A model generated the notes under the pieces. That model had not been told where the DNA came from. It did not search any database and saw only the letters and a program-made list of their open reading frames with translations. Position numbers and translations under genes: made by a program. Below are positions 23,791 to 33,900 of a stretch of 64,000 bases of DNA, piece by piece (positions within the stretch are counted from its first letter, which is position 1; every line of letters begins with the position of its first letter). Source of the DNA: Salipaludibacillus aurantiacus (GTDB lineage Bacteria; Bacillota; Bacilli; Bacillales; Salisediminibacteriaceae); the NCBI RefSeq assembly GCF_900111295.1, contig NZ_FOGT01000004.1, positions 186,001-250,000 on the forward strand, given 5' to 3'.

Positions 23791-25944
23791 TTACTTCCTT
23801 AATAAATAATCCTGCACAAATACTTTAATTGTAAAGTAGTCTACTTCTTCGGGAAGTGCTTCTTTGATTGGTTTTAATCCGTCTTCTAAGCCGACCCGGT
23901 CGACGGCCTCTTCTACCATGGATAAATGTTCGCGGTCTACCAGGCTGTTAAAATTAACATCTTTGCCTTCGTCGGCAGCTTGCAGCAGATGGTTTTTGAC
24001 AGTGGGTTCGCCTATGCCACGCAGCTCTGCAATCTCTTCCACTGTGCGTCCTGATTCGAAAAGTTCCAGTGTTTTTAAGTAGCTGGGTGTTTTATCTTTT
24101 GGTACACCGATGCCGTCGGCAGGCGTTTCCGAAACCGAAGCAGCTGCTCTTTTAAATCTCTTTTTTTCTTCAGGGTGCTCATCCAGATATTCAAAGACGG
24201 CTCTCAGGAAAGGCTCTCCGTAAGTTTCAACTTTTGCCTGGCCTACTCCTTTTACTTCAAGCAGTTCGTCTTCAGACTCAGGGAGTTTTGCGCAGATATC
24301 ATTTAAAGTCTGGTCTGAAAAAACCATATATGGGGCGACTTCATGCTGTTTTGCCAAATATAATCTGAGCTCGCGAAGTGTTTCAAAGAGCGGGTGCTGT
24401 TTTGAAATAACACGTGGTTTGCGTGCTTGCTTTTTCTTAACTTTTGTTTCTCCTTTCAGGACCGGCAGCACATTTTCAGTCAGCTGCAGAACAGGATAGG
24501 TGCCACCGCTCATTTTTAAATACTGGGCGGCAGCAAGGTAATCAATAAACTGGCTGACTTCTTTTTGTGTCCGGTCTTTCATAAGTCCGTAGGTTGACAG
24601 TTTATGAAAGGAGAAATCTTTTACTTTTTTGTTAGTTGAGCCGACTAATACCTGCGTGACCATCGTTTTTCCGAACCGTTCGTTCATTCTTTTTATACAT
24701 GAAAAAACCATTTGAGCTTCCCTTGTCACGTCGACAGACTCTCTGTCATCAGCACACTCTGAGCAGCGGCCGCAAGCCGTAGTGTCTTCATCCCCGAAAT
24801 AGTGCAGAATATAGGCTTGCAGGCATTTTTCCGTATGACAATAATTTACCATTGCCTGGAGCTTGGCGTGCTCCTGTTCTTTTCGTTCCTCATCCATATT
24901 GGACTGTTCGATAAGGAATTGTTGAATACGGATATCCTGCGGAGTAAAGAGAAGAATACACTCACTCGGCTCCCCGTCCCGCCCGGCACGACCGGCTTCC
25001 TGATAGTAGCTTTCAATATTGCGGGGCATCTGGGCGTGAATAACGAACCGTACATTGGATTTGTTAATCCCCATACCGAATGCGTTCGTTGCGACCATCA
25101 CCTGAGTGTCATCGTAAACAAATGATTCCTGCATGTCTCTGCGCTGATCTGCTGTCAGCCCTCCGTGGTATTTGCCAACCGAGACGCCAAGCCTGCTAAG
25201 CTGGTCATGGAGCCTTTCAACCTCTTTTCTGGTCGCAGCGTATATAATTCCTGAATGAGTGCCGTTTTGCTTTATATAATCTTTTATATAAATGTCGCGG
25301 TCCATTCCTTTTATGACGTGAAAAGACAAGTTTTCTCTTGCAAATCCTGTCTGTACCACATTCTCTGAATTAATGGCCAAGGCACTGCTGATATCCCTGC
25401 TGACTTCAGGAGTGGCGGTTGCTGTCAGGGCAAGGACGACAGGATTTCCGTTCAGTTGGGAGACAAGATCGGGTATTCTCATGTAACTGGGTCTGAAATC
25501 ATGGCCCCACTGGGATAAACAGTGAGCTTCATCCACTGCAAGCAAAGACACAGGGAGAGACTGAAGCATATTTAAAAAAACTGCAGATTCCAGCCTTTCC
25601 GGGGCAACATAGACAAGACGGTAAACACCCTGCCTGATTCCCTGTATCCGTTCACGTACTTCTTCGTAACTAAGGGAACTGTTTATAAATGTGGCTTCAA
25701 TGCCTGCTTCCTGCAGTTCATCTACCTGGTCTTTCATCAAAGAGATCAAAGGGGAGATGACCAGCGTGACTCCCGGAAAAAGAAGAGAAGGGATCTGATA
25801 GCAGATCGACTTTCCTCCTCCGGTAGGCATGACTCCCATCGTATTTTTATTATGAAACACCTTTTCAAGTATTTCTTTCTGACCGTCACGGAATTCATCA
25901 TATCCGTAATGTTCTTTCAGTCGTTGTTTAGCCTCTTGCAGCAT
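23791..25944 (-). CDS. recQ: ATP-dependent DNA helicase RecQ
   Basis: The 717-aa protein has superfamily 2 helicase motifs: Walker A MPTGGGKS (~39-46), DEAHCLSQWGHDFRPSY (motif II, aromatic loop), TATATPEV and QEAGRAGRDG (motif VI). A zinc-binding Cys cluster (CHTEKC, then CGRCSEC) and a winged helix follow, then an HRDC domain (~510-590, LFETLRELRLYLAKQHEVAP) and a C-terminal helix-turn-helix of the RecQ-associated type (~625-670). It unwinds DNA during repair and recombination. The start follows GGAGG by 7 bp. No terminator hairpin with a T run is found after the stop; the 91-bp array begins there. Confidence 0.95.
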   Translation of the reverse strand: MLQEAKQRLKEHYGYDEFRDGQKEILEKVFHNKNTMGVMPTGGGKSICYQIPSLLFPGVTLVISPLISLMKDQVDELQEAGIEATFINSSLSYEEVRERIQGIRQGVYRLVYVAPERLESAVFLNMLQSLPVSLLAVDEAHCLSQWGHDFRPSYMRIPDLVSQLNGNPVVLALTATATPEVSRDISSALAINSENVVQTGFARENLSFHVIKGMDRDIYIKDYIKQNGTHSGIIYAATRKEVERLHDQLSRLGVSVGKYHGGLTADQRRDMQESFVYDDTQVMVATNAFGMGINKSNVRFVIHAQMPRNIESYYQEAGRAGRDGEPSECILLFTPQDIRIQQFLIEQSNMDEERKEQEHAKLQAMVNYCHTEKCLQAYILHYFGDEDTTACGRCSECADDRESVDVTREAQMVFSCIKRMNERFGKTMVTQVLVGSTNKKVKDFSFHKLSTYGLMKDRTQKEVSQFIDYLAAAQYLKMSGGTYPVLQLTENVLPVLKGETKVKKKQARKPRVISKQHPLFETLRELRLYLAKQHEVAPYMVFSDQTLNDICAKLPESEDELLEVKGVGQAKVETYGEPFLRAVFEYLDEHPEEKKRFKRAAASVSETPADGIGVPKDKTPSYLKTLELFESGRTVEEIAELRGIGEPTVKNHLLQAADEGKDVNFNSLVDREHLSMVEEAVDRVGLEDGLKPIKEALPEEVDYFTIKVFVQDYLLRK

Positions 25945-26095
25945 AATTTTTCCTCCAAAAACGTACTATAAATCCAGCCTTTATTTAGTGTACAGGAAAA
26001 GGCTGGAGTATTGAACAGATAATATAATAAATCCTTCCGGGGGAGTACTCCAGGGGGAAAAATACTATTTGCCCGCAAGTCATAAATCACATATT

Positions 26096-26124
26096 TTGAA
26101 ACTCAGCTTTAAATCACCTATAAT
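26096..26124 (+). promoter_or_regulatory. SigA promoter of the esterase/flavin reductase operon
   Basis: TTGAAA (26096-26101), a 17-bp spacer and TATAAT (26119-26124). The start would be near 26131, leaving an ~85-nt A-rich leader. Confidence 0.8.
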
Positions 26125-26214
26125 ATAGTCACTTACTTTTTGAAAGAACAAGAACAAACTTAAAGAATCACTTAAACTGCTAAAATTAACTTAATCATGA
26201 AGGAGTGTGGAACG

Positions 26215-26829
26215 GTGAAACATATTTTTCATAAAGGAAAAGAAGGAAATAATCAGACATTGTTATTGCTTCACGGGACCGGAGGAGATGAGAATGATCT
26301 CCTGCCTGTTGCAGAGATGATCGACCCCGGCGCTTCTGTGTTAAGTGTGCGCGGGAATGTGGATGAAAACGGTATGAACCGGTTCTTCCGGCGTATCCGT
26401 GAAGGGGTATTTGATGAAGAAGATTTAGTTTACAGAACTAAAGAACTTTATAACTTTATAAACGAGGCAGCCATGGAGCACGGGTTCGACCGTAACCAGC
26501 TCACTGCTGTAGGTTATTCCAATGGAGCCAACATTGCAGCCAGCCTGCTGTACCATTATAATGAGCCATTAAAGGGGGCTGTTCTTCTGCATCCGATGGT
26601 TCCGAGAAGGGGAATAGACCTTCCGCCAATGGATGGTTTTCCGGTGTATATCGGTGCAGGTTCGAACGACCCGATCTGTCCGCCTGAAGAAACAGAAGAA
26701 TTAAAGAAACATTTAGAAGAAGCGGGCGCAAGAGTGGAGTTATTCTGGGAGAATCAAGGACATCAGCTGACGAGAACGGAAATTGACAATGCGAAAGAGT
26801 GGTATCGTAAACACATAAGAGGAGAGTGA
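26215..26829 (+). CDS. MhqD-like carboxylesterase/phospholipase (alpha/beta hydrolase)
   Basis: The 204-aa hydrolase has the oxyanion motif LLHGTGGDENDLL, nucleophile Ser in AVGYSNGAN, Asp in GAGSNDPICP and His in NQGHQLTRTE, a complete triad. It resembles B. subtilis MhqD (YodD), a member of the quinone-responsive mhqNOD operon. The GTG at 26215 is preferred over ATG 26197 because AAGGAG lies 9 bp upstream. The flavin reductase-like gene starts 8 bp later, so a redox or electrophile-stress role for the pair is reasonable. The natural ester is unknown. Confidence 0.85.
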   Translation: MKHIFHKGKEGNNQTLLLLHGTGGDENDLLPVAEMIDPGASVLSVRGNVDENGMNRFFRRIREGVFDEEDLVYRTKELYNFINEAAMEHGFDRNQLTAVGYSNGANIAASLLYHYNEPLKGAVLLHPMVPRRGIDLPPMDGFPVYIGAGSNDPICPPEETEELKKHLEEAGARVELFWENQGHQLTRTEIDNAKEWYRKHIRGE

Positions 26830-26837
26830 TCATTAAC

Positions 26838-27443
26838 ATGGCAATTATCGATCCTAAAGACTTATCAAAAAAAGAAAATTACCGGTTTCTGACGTCTTCT
26901 GTTACCCCCAGACCGGTCGCCTTTATCTCTTCCATGTCTGAAAAAGGAGTGTTAAACGCCGCGCCATTCAGTTATTTTAACGTTATTTCAGCGCAGCCGC
27001 CCCTTTTGTCCGTTTCAATCGGAAGAAAGAACGGCCAGCAGAAGGATACTTCCAGAAACATTTTGCAAGTGGGTGAGTTTGTCGTTCACATTACAGATGA
27101 AGAGAACGTTAAACAAGTGAATGACACGTCAATGAACCTGCCTTCTGACCAGAGTGAAGTTGAGAAGGTGGGGCTTGAACCGATCGTCAGCAGCAAAGTG
27201 GGAGTTCCGTCAATTAAGGAAAGCAGGATACGCTTAGAATGCACGTTGGAAAAGCATCTTGTATTCGAAGAAGGGGATTCTGCAACAGACTTTATTATCG
27301 GCCGGATTGTCAGTTACTATGTGGATGATCAGCTTTACGAAGACGGAACCGTTAATACGAAAAAACTTAAACCAATTGCCAGGTTAGGCGGCAAACAATA
27401 TGCGCCGCTGGGTAAAATTTTTGAACTGGACCGTCCGGAGTAA
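26838..27443 (+). CDS. Flavin reductase-like (flavoredoxin-type) FMN-binding protein
   Basis: The 201-aa split-barrel protein has SVTPRPVAFISS near the N-terminus, then AAPFSYFNVISAQPPLLSVSIG and a C-terminal KPIARLGGKQYAPLG. These are the usual segments of the flavin_reduct family that bind FMN. Members act as NAD(P)H-dependent flavin reductases or flavoredoxins; which activity applies here is not visible. ATG 26838 is taken; an in-frame GTG at 26826 overlaps the end of the esterase gene. It forms a two-gene operon with the esterase and is followed by a terminator. Confidence 0.82.
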   Translation: MAIIDPKDLSKKENYRFLTSSVTPRPVAFISSMSEKGVLNAAPFSYFNVISAQPPLLSVSIGRKNGQQKDTSRNILQVGEFVVHITDEENVKQVNDTSMNLPSDQSEVEKVGLEPIVSSKVGVPSIKESRIRLECTLEKHLVFEEGDSATDFIIGRIVSYYVDDQLYEDGTVNTKKLKPIARLGGKQYAPLGKIFELDRPE

Positions 27444-27462
27444 CAAGCTTACATCCGTCATA

Positions 27463-27503
27463 AAACCCGTCAGACGATAAATCTGGCGGGTTTCTGCTAT
27501 CTT
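27463..27503 (+). terminator. Terminator of the esterase/flavin reductase operon
   Basis: AAACCCGTCAGA (27463-27474) pairs with TCTGGCGGGTTT (27482-27493) with one G-U; a T-rich tail (CTTTTTC) follows. Confidence 0.78.
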
Positions 27504-27623
27504 TTTCATTTTGTTAGAGAATAAAAATTATCATTTAATGACTCTTTAAAAATTGAAAATAGGGAATAGGTATATATAATTAATGATAAATACCTACGTC
27601 GGGAGCAGGGGGAATGGTTTTTT

Positions 27624-28952
27624 ATGAGATCAGATTTAGACAGCTGCCGGTTATTTGAAAAAGCTTTCCATTTTTCATCCATTGGGATGGCGCTCGTTTC
27701 AACAGAAGGGCAGTTTATGGAAGCTAATTCTGAGCTTTGTAACATGTTCGGCTACTCAGAAGATGAAATGACACATAAAACGTTTCAGGAGCTGACACAT
27801 CCTGACGACCTTAGGGAGAGTGTGAGGACGCTTCAACAGCTTATATCAGGAAAGAAAAATTCGGCACGTCTGGAGAAAAAATATATTTGTAAAAACGGGG
27901 CAGTAATCTGGGTACTGTTGAACGTCTCGGCCGTCCACAACGATAAAGGGGAAACGTACTATTTTATTTCCCAGTTCCAAAATATTTCAGAACAGAAGTT
28001 TTACGAGAAACGCCTGATGGAAAGCGAAGAAAGGCTGACCCAGATTCTTCAGACCGTTCCTTCAGGTGTCACGATTGCTGATGTTCAGGGCAGAATTATT
28101 TTTGCGAATGAAATGGCGGAAGAGATATTAACTCTCAATGAAAGTGAGGTTACTAAGCGTCAATTTGACAGTGCGCTTTGGAAAATTAAAACGATAGACG
28201 GACATGCGATTAAGAGTGAAGATCTGCCCTTTTCTTTAGTCATGGCATCGAAAAAACGGGTGCGCGATTATATTCTCACTATCCAGACAAATAATAATCA
28301 GAGGAAAATTCTTTCTGTAAATGCTGCTCCGCTGTTCGATCATAAAGGCGAACCGGAACAAGTGGTTTTTTCTATCATAGATATTACTCATAAAAAAAAT
28401 ACGGAGTGTAAGTTGACCAAGGCCAATCAACTTCTCAAAAAACTGTCGGAATCTGATGGGCTGACAGGGCTTCCTAACCGCCGTTATTTCGATGAACAGC
28501 TTCAAACGGCCTGGACAGAGTGTGAAGAAGCCGGCCTGCCGCTGTCTCTCGTTATGTTTGATTTGGACAACTTTAAGAAATATAACGATTACTACGGGCA
28601 CCAGGAAGGCGATGACTGCCTGAAAGTTATAACAGCAGCAATTAATAAAAGGCTGGAGCATGAAACTCTGACTCTGGCACGATACGGCGGTGAAGAATTT
28701 TCTATTATTCTTCCAGGATACTCTGAAAAAGAGGCTTTGAGAGTGGCAGATATCGTCCACAAAACAGTATTAGATTTAAAACTGCCTCATGCCCAATCGA
28801 CTGTATCCAGTTTTATTACGGTGAGTCTCGGTGTTTCCGCGGTCTTTCCTGATCCAGCCGGCAACCCGGAAGAACTTGTACGGGAAGCGGACCGGGCACT
28901 CTACTCAGCAAAAGAAGAAGGACGCAGCTGTGTAAAAGTATATAGGAAGTAA
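27624..28952 (+). CDS. Diguanylate cyclase with two PAS domains
   Basis: The 442-aa protein has PAS domain 1 (~12-125, IGMALVSTEGQFMEANSEL; ends in a PAC-like FISQFQNISEQK), PAS domain 2 (~130-255) and GGDEF (~275-440). The active-site motif is GGEEF (355-359), which is catalytically competent. No RxxD inhibitory site is seen five residues upstream. It contains no membrane segment or signal peptide. It should make cyclic di-GMP in response to a signal bound by the soluble PAS domains. It is monocistronic; a second GGDEF gene lies at 56820-57794. Confidence 0.9.
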   Translation: MRSDLDSCRLFEKAFHFSSIGMALVSTEGQFMEANSELCNMFGYSEDEMTHKTFQELTHPDDLRESVRTLQQLISGKKNSARLEKKYICKNGAVIWVLLNVSAVHNDKGETYYFISQFQNISEQKFYEKRLMESEERLTQILQTVPSGVTIADVQGRIIFANEMAEEILTLNESEVTKRQFDSALWKIKTIDGHAIKSEDLPFSLVMASKKRVRDYILTIQTNNNQRKILSVNAAPLFDHKGEPEQVVFSIIDITHKKNTECKLTKANQLLKKLSESDGLTGLPNRRYFDEQLQTAWTECEEAGLPLSLVMFDLDNFKKYNDYYGHQEGDDCLKVITAAINKRLEHETLTLARYGGEEFSIILPGYSEKEALRVADIVHKTVLDLKLPHAQSTVSSFITVSLGVSAVFPDPAGNPEELVREADRALYSAKEEGRSCVKVYRK

Positions 28953-29124
28953 ACGGAAAGCTGTCTAAAAGGGCAGCTTCTTGTGCGGAAAGAAATTTAA
29001 GATACGAGTTTGGAACAAAACTAAAGACAAGTTTGTAAAGGACGAACAATAATTTTTATCAGACATCTTATAAGGTTGGTTACTTTTAGTTTTACCAATT
29101 ATTAAATAGCCTCTGCTTTTTGTT

Positions 29125-29254
29125 TGAAGGACAGAAGGAGGCGACGCCACAGGGGGTAAGGCTGAAGATCCAATTCAACGAAGCTCCAGGCTGAGTTGAA
29201 TTTAGCTGAAGACAAGCCCCTGGGCAAGAGTCCGACTGGCGGACTGAAATTACT
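29125..29254. repeat. Dispersed ~130-bp repeat element, copy 1
   Basis: The stretch from GAAGGACAGAAGG to GGCGGACTGAAATTACT is closely similar to the reverse complement of 59078-59208. A run of about 30 bp from 29162 (GCTGAAGATCCAATTCAACG onward) is identical. It contains AATTCAAC/GTTGAATT and GTCCG/CGGAC dyads, so it is probably structured when transcribed. No coding frame is conserved. Confidence 0.85.
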
Positions 29255-29270
29255 CCTTTTCTCTTAAAGA

Positions 29271-29304
29271 AAGCCGAACAAAATTCGATAATTTTGTTCG
29301 GCTT
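29271..29304. terminator. Convergent-gene terminator
   Basis: A perfect 15-bp stem AAGCCGAACAAAATT/AATTTTGTTCGGCTT with a 4-nt loop lies between the cyclase gene (plus) and the TraB gene (minus). T tails are short on both sides. Confidence 0.65.
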
Positions 29305-29416
29305 ACATTATGATTACTATTCTTTTGTCCCAGCCTCGTCTTTCAGGTTGCTGGTTAGTTTCAAATTGTGCTCACCCTTATTCTTTTCAGCCTTTAGGAA
29401 GCAGGCCGTTATTCAA

Positions 29417-30667
29417 TTATTGAAAGTCTTCAGGGGCTTCCACAGAATATCCCCGTTCAGTTAAGAGGTCTGGAATACTGTTTTCGCCGGCAAGGTGGAG
29501 GGCACCTACGACTACAAAATACGTGTCGCCGCTGTCGTCTGAAAGAAATTCTTCAATTTGGGCAGTCATATCCTCGTCGCGTTCATCCATAGCGAGCTGG
29601 TCGGTATCACCGTCCATTTCCCGGAGCTGAGCGAAGATATCTGTGTTTCCTGCCTTCCAGACATTAATCATTGTCTCTAACTCTTCTTCATAGATATCGA
29701 ATTGTTTAACCATTTCTTCCAAACTTTCAACTTGCTCTTCTTCTGGAGCTGAACTGAGCGATTCAATCTGGCTTTCTATTGATTCAAGACTGATCACCGG
29801 CAAGCCGCTTTCATGGGCGCGCTCGATAAAATGCATATCAATGCCTTCTTCACTTCTGTAATCCGTCTCTTCCAATGCGAGATCAGACAGCATCATGGAA
29901 ACAAACCACGGTTTAAACTGATTAATCATCGCTTCATTCAGGCCGTAGGCGGCAAGGCGGTCGGCGGCTTCCTCATAAATCTCATCGTCTACAACATCTG
30001 AGAGCGAAGTGCCGTCTGTATACGTCCCGTGCTCCATCATCACCTGGGAGGCTTCCATTTCATTTACATCCGCGGTATCAATTTCGACAGCTAGGTAATC
30101 AGCTTCCTGGAAGGCCTCTTCAATATCGTTATGGAGTGGATACATCTCTTCATCTCCTACATGAACGGAACCAAATAAATAAACGGTCTGGCCGTTTTCC
30201 TCCACACGGTAAAAGACTCCTTTGGACGGGCCGTCATAAGTATCCTCAAACGCCAGCCGGGTCCTTCCTTCAATTTCTACTCCGTTTTCCTCTAACTCTT
30301 CAAGAACCTCTAACTTTGAACCTTCAGATTCGACCGTAATGAAAAGATCTCCGGCATGAAGGTTTTCAAGATTTTCCAGCGAGAGGAGGGGAGAAAAGTC
30401 ATTAATGTCATTATGAGAAAGGTTAAAGTCTCGTAAATTCGGGAGAGATCCGATGCCTTCAAGGCTGGTTATTCCAGCACCGCTTGCATCCAGCGACTGG
30501 ATATCAGACAGGTCATTCTCTGATAAGCCATTGCCGCCCGCTTCCTCAGCGACTGCGTCTTTCAACGCTTCGTCTTCAAAAGGTGTTTCATCTGTGCTTG
30601 TTTCATCAGTGCAAGCTGTAAAAAGTAATGAAAGGCCTGCCAGCAAGGTCAGTTTTCTAATAATCAT
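29417..30667 (-). CDS. TraB/GumN-family lipoprotein with N-terminal leucine-rich repeats
   Basis: The 416-aa protein starts MIIRKLTLLAGLSLLFTAC, a lipoprotein signal peptide with Cys at 19. A leucine-rich-repeat segment follows (~60-125, LDASGAGITSLEGIGSLPNL). The TraB/GumN domain (~150-410) carries the conserved LFGSVHVGDEEMYPL at its start and VVVGALHLAGENSI at its end, which place paired His/Glu residues thought to bind metal. ATG 30667 is chosen because GGAGG is 8 bp upstream; a longer frame to 30733 lacks one. It should be anchored on the outer membrane face. TraB/GumN proteins resemble Tiki proteases, so a protease role is possible but unproven. Confidence 0.85.
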   Translation of the reverse strand: MIIRKLTLLAGLSLLFTACTDETSTDETPFEDEALKDAVAEEAGGNGLSENDLSDIQSLDASGAGITSLEGIGSLPNLRDFNLSHNDINDFSPLLSLENLENLHAGDLFITVESEGSKLEVLEELEENGVEIEGRTRLAFEDTYDGPSKGVFYRVEENGQTVYLFGSVHVGDEEMYPLHNDIEEAFQEADYLAVEIDTADVNEMEASQVMMEHGTYTDGTSLSDVVDDEIYEEAADRLAAYGLNEAMINQFKPWFVSMMLSDLALEETDYRSEEGIDMHFIERAHESGLPVISLESIESQIESLSSAPEEEQVESLEEMVKQFDIYEEELETMINVWKAGNTDIFAQLREMDGDTDQLAMDERDEDMTAQIEEFLSDDSGDTYFVVVGALHLAGENSIPDLLTERGYSVEAPEDFQ

Positions 30668-30931
30668 TATATTTCCTCCAATATGATTAACGTCTCTATA
30701 AACTGGTACGAAGAAATAACCGGAAAGTTCCATATTTTTAATTTGGCGCGGGTAAACTTTTATAATGATATTAAAAAAGTTAAAACAGATGGAACATACA
30801 GGCTTTTATAAAATCCAATTTTTTCTAAATGATTCTTTCTCATTTCGATTTAAACACAAAAGTTTGTTAAAATGAAGGGATAGTGTTTTTCCGCATGAAA
30901 AGATAATTAAATTAAAAAGCAGGTGAAAAGT

Positions 30932-33900
30932 TTGAACCTGAAAAAGCTAACTTATAAAGATATATACCGCGAGTGCCAATATGACAATGCTTTCTATAAA
31001 GGTGAAAATTATTATTTAAAAAATGCTGTCCGTAACTTGAAAAATGGGACGGGAACCTACCAGGCCTTAGTTAAAGGACAGTCAGATTATGAGGCCGGGG
31101 TGAACTATAACAATGAATATGAAATTACCGGCTTCAAGTGTTCCTGCCCTGCTTATGAGGCTTATCCGGGGCCATGCAAGCATCTTGTTGCTCTCTTATT
31201 CAGTATCAGAAACTCAACAAAGGACGAGGGGAATGGCACGCCTGCTGAAAATTCAACTGTCTCCCAGGTTAAGGAGACTTTGCCTGAAACAGAGATAAAT
31301 AAAACAAACCGGTTTATTGATTCTTTTGAACAATTGTACGTGAAACAGCAGGAAACCTATCACGAGCGGGAGCCGCTGGAAGTGGAGTATGTAATGAATC
31401 TTCAGTCCACGTTCAGTGAGCGTTTTTCCGGCTCTATTGACATTGAACTTAAAGTAGGACCGAGGAGGCTTTATATTGTAAAAGACATTCCGGAATTACT
31501 GAGAGCTGTGGAAGAGGATGAAGCGATAAAGTTTTCAAAGCTGTTCACTTATCATCCGTCTGATTATTACTTTAAAAAAGAGGACATTGAAATTTTCCGG
31601 CTCATGTCCCGGATAATTGAAATGAAACACGGCGCTTCTGACAGCCTGTCTTTTTCTTACCGGCGCCGTGTCGTAGCTCCTCAGCGTTCATTCACTATCC
31701 CGCCGTCATATGCAGTTGAATTTCTGTCTCTCCTGCAGCATCGAACGGTCATCGTCGAAGATGGCTTTTCTTCGAGAAACGCTATTGAACTGACTGAAGC
31801 AGCGCCTGTGCTTCAGTTTGAGGTGGAAGAAGACGGAGAACGCTCGGGAATTTACAGAATGACATGGACAGGGGCTGATCTTGCCCATTACTTCGGTAAG
31901 AAGTACGGGCTGCTTTACATGCAGGGCACATTTTACCAGCTAAAAGGCCCCCAGTTGGAAGCCTTTGATGCGATTTTTTTTCAAATGGTGCTGGAAGAAC
32001 CGGCTGAGCTGCTGCTGGATCAGAGCCAGCTTGAAACGTTTGCCTCGGTGGTGCTGCCACGTCTGAATGAACTCGGTGAGGTTTCTCTCAGTCACTCTAT
32101 TCGTAAAAATATCCAGATGTCTCCGCTTGTTCCAATGCTTTATTTAGATTATAAGGAAGGGCGAGTCACAGCAGAAGTTACTTTCCAGTACGGGGATGTA
32201 AAAATGTCTCCTTTTCAGCCAAGTACGAGTGAAGGAGACCAATTAATTGTAAGGGATATGGAAAAAGAATATTATTTATTGTCATTTATTGAAGACATCC
32301 CTTTTAAATTTAATGGTAACGAACTGTTTCTTGATGAGATGGAACAGATTCTGGATTTTGCGGCGGAAGACGTTCCGCGCCTTTCTGAACTGTTCCACGT
32401 CTACGCCACACCTGAATTAAGGAATATCGTCCATCAGCCGGCTGAACGTCCTGCCGTAAAAGTGGAAACGGACGAAAAGCTGAATCTTCTGGAGGTCGCC
32501 TTTGAAGTAGACGGCATACCGGAGGAAGAATTGAATTCAGTCATTCAAAGTCTCCTCGCTAATAAAAAATATTACCGGCTCTCATCCGGGGCCTATTTAC
32601 ACTTGGAAAACGATGAATTTAAAGGTATGAAACAGCTGTTGGAAAACCTTGACGTGTCAGCGAAAGATGCGTCATCCCGTTCCCGGCATCCTTTGTACCG
32701 TGCTTTTCAGCTGGAAGAGATGAGTGAGGTTCAGCTGAAGAAAGACCGGGCATTTAAAAAACTGGTTGAAAGGCTGACAGACCCGGAAGAACTGGATTTT
32801 CCGATCCCATCCCATTTGGAAAACACGTTGCGCGATTACCAGAAACGGGGCTTCCAGTGGCTGATGTCTCTTTCTTATTACGGATTCGGAGGTATACTGG
32901 CGGATGACATGGGGTTAGGAAAAACGCTGCAGACAATTGCCTACTTGCATGCCGCTAAAGAAAATGGGACGGCCGAAGATCCCGCGTTAATTATTTGCCC
33001 GTCAAGTGTGGTTTATAACTGGCAAAAAGAAATTGAGCGGTTTGCGCCAAACTTAACTTCTGCCGTCATTTCAGGCCCCTCTGCAGAACGGGAGGAGATT
33101 CTGAACTCTGCAGAAGACTGTGATGTGTGGATCACATCCTACCCATTAATCAGGCGTGATGTTGACCACTATAAAACTAAAACTTTTTCAACAATGGTGC
33201 TTGATGAAGCGCAATATGTTAAAAATCAAGGGACGCTTACAGCGAAGGCCGTCCGAATGATTCATTCAGTAAAAAGCTTCGCCTTGAGCGGCACTCCGAT
33301 AGAAAATTCCCTGGATGAACTGCATTCGATATTCTCCATCGTTCAGCCGGGACTTTTTAAAAACAGACAGGTGTATAAACATATGGATGAAAACCGTATT
33401 GCCAAAAGAGTGAAACCATTCGTTTTAAGGCGGATGAAGCAAGACGTGCTGGCTGAACTGCCTGACAAAATTGAATCGGTGGAGTATACACATTTAACCG
33501 GAAACCAAAAAGCAGTCTATCTGGGACAATTGCAAATGCTTCAGTCTGAAGCCAGTGAGGCGATCCAGTCAGATACACTTCAGGAAAACCGAATGAAGAT
33601 CCTGGCGGGCTTAACGAGACTCCGGCAGATCTGCTGCCACCCGGGAATGTTTCTTGATGATTATAAAGGGGGCTCAGGGAAACTTGAACGCCTTATGGAA
33701 TATCTGGAAGAAGCACGTGATTCCGGTAAAAGGATTGTTCTTTTCAGCCAGTTTACCCAGATGCTGTCGATCATGAAAGAAAGGCTTGCTGAAGCTGGAT
33801 GGGACTATTTTTATTTAGACGGGGCGACTCCCGGCAAAGAACGGGTCACCCTCGCTGACCGGTTCAATGAAGGCGAGAAAAACCTGTTTCTTGTGTCCTT

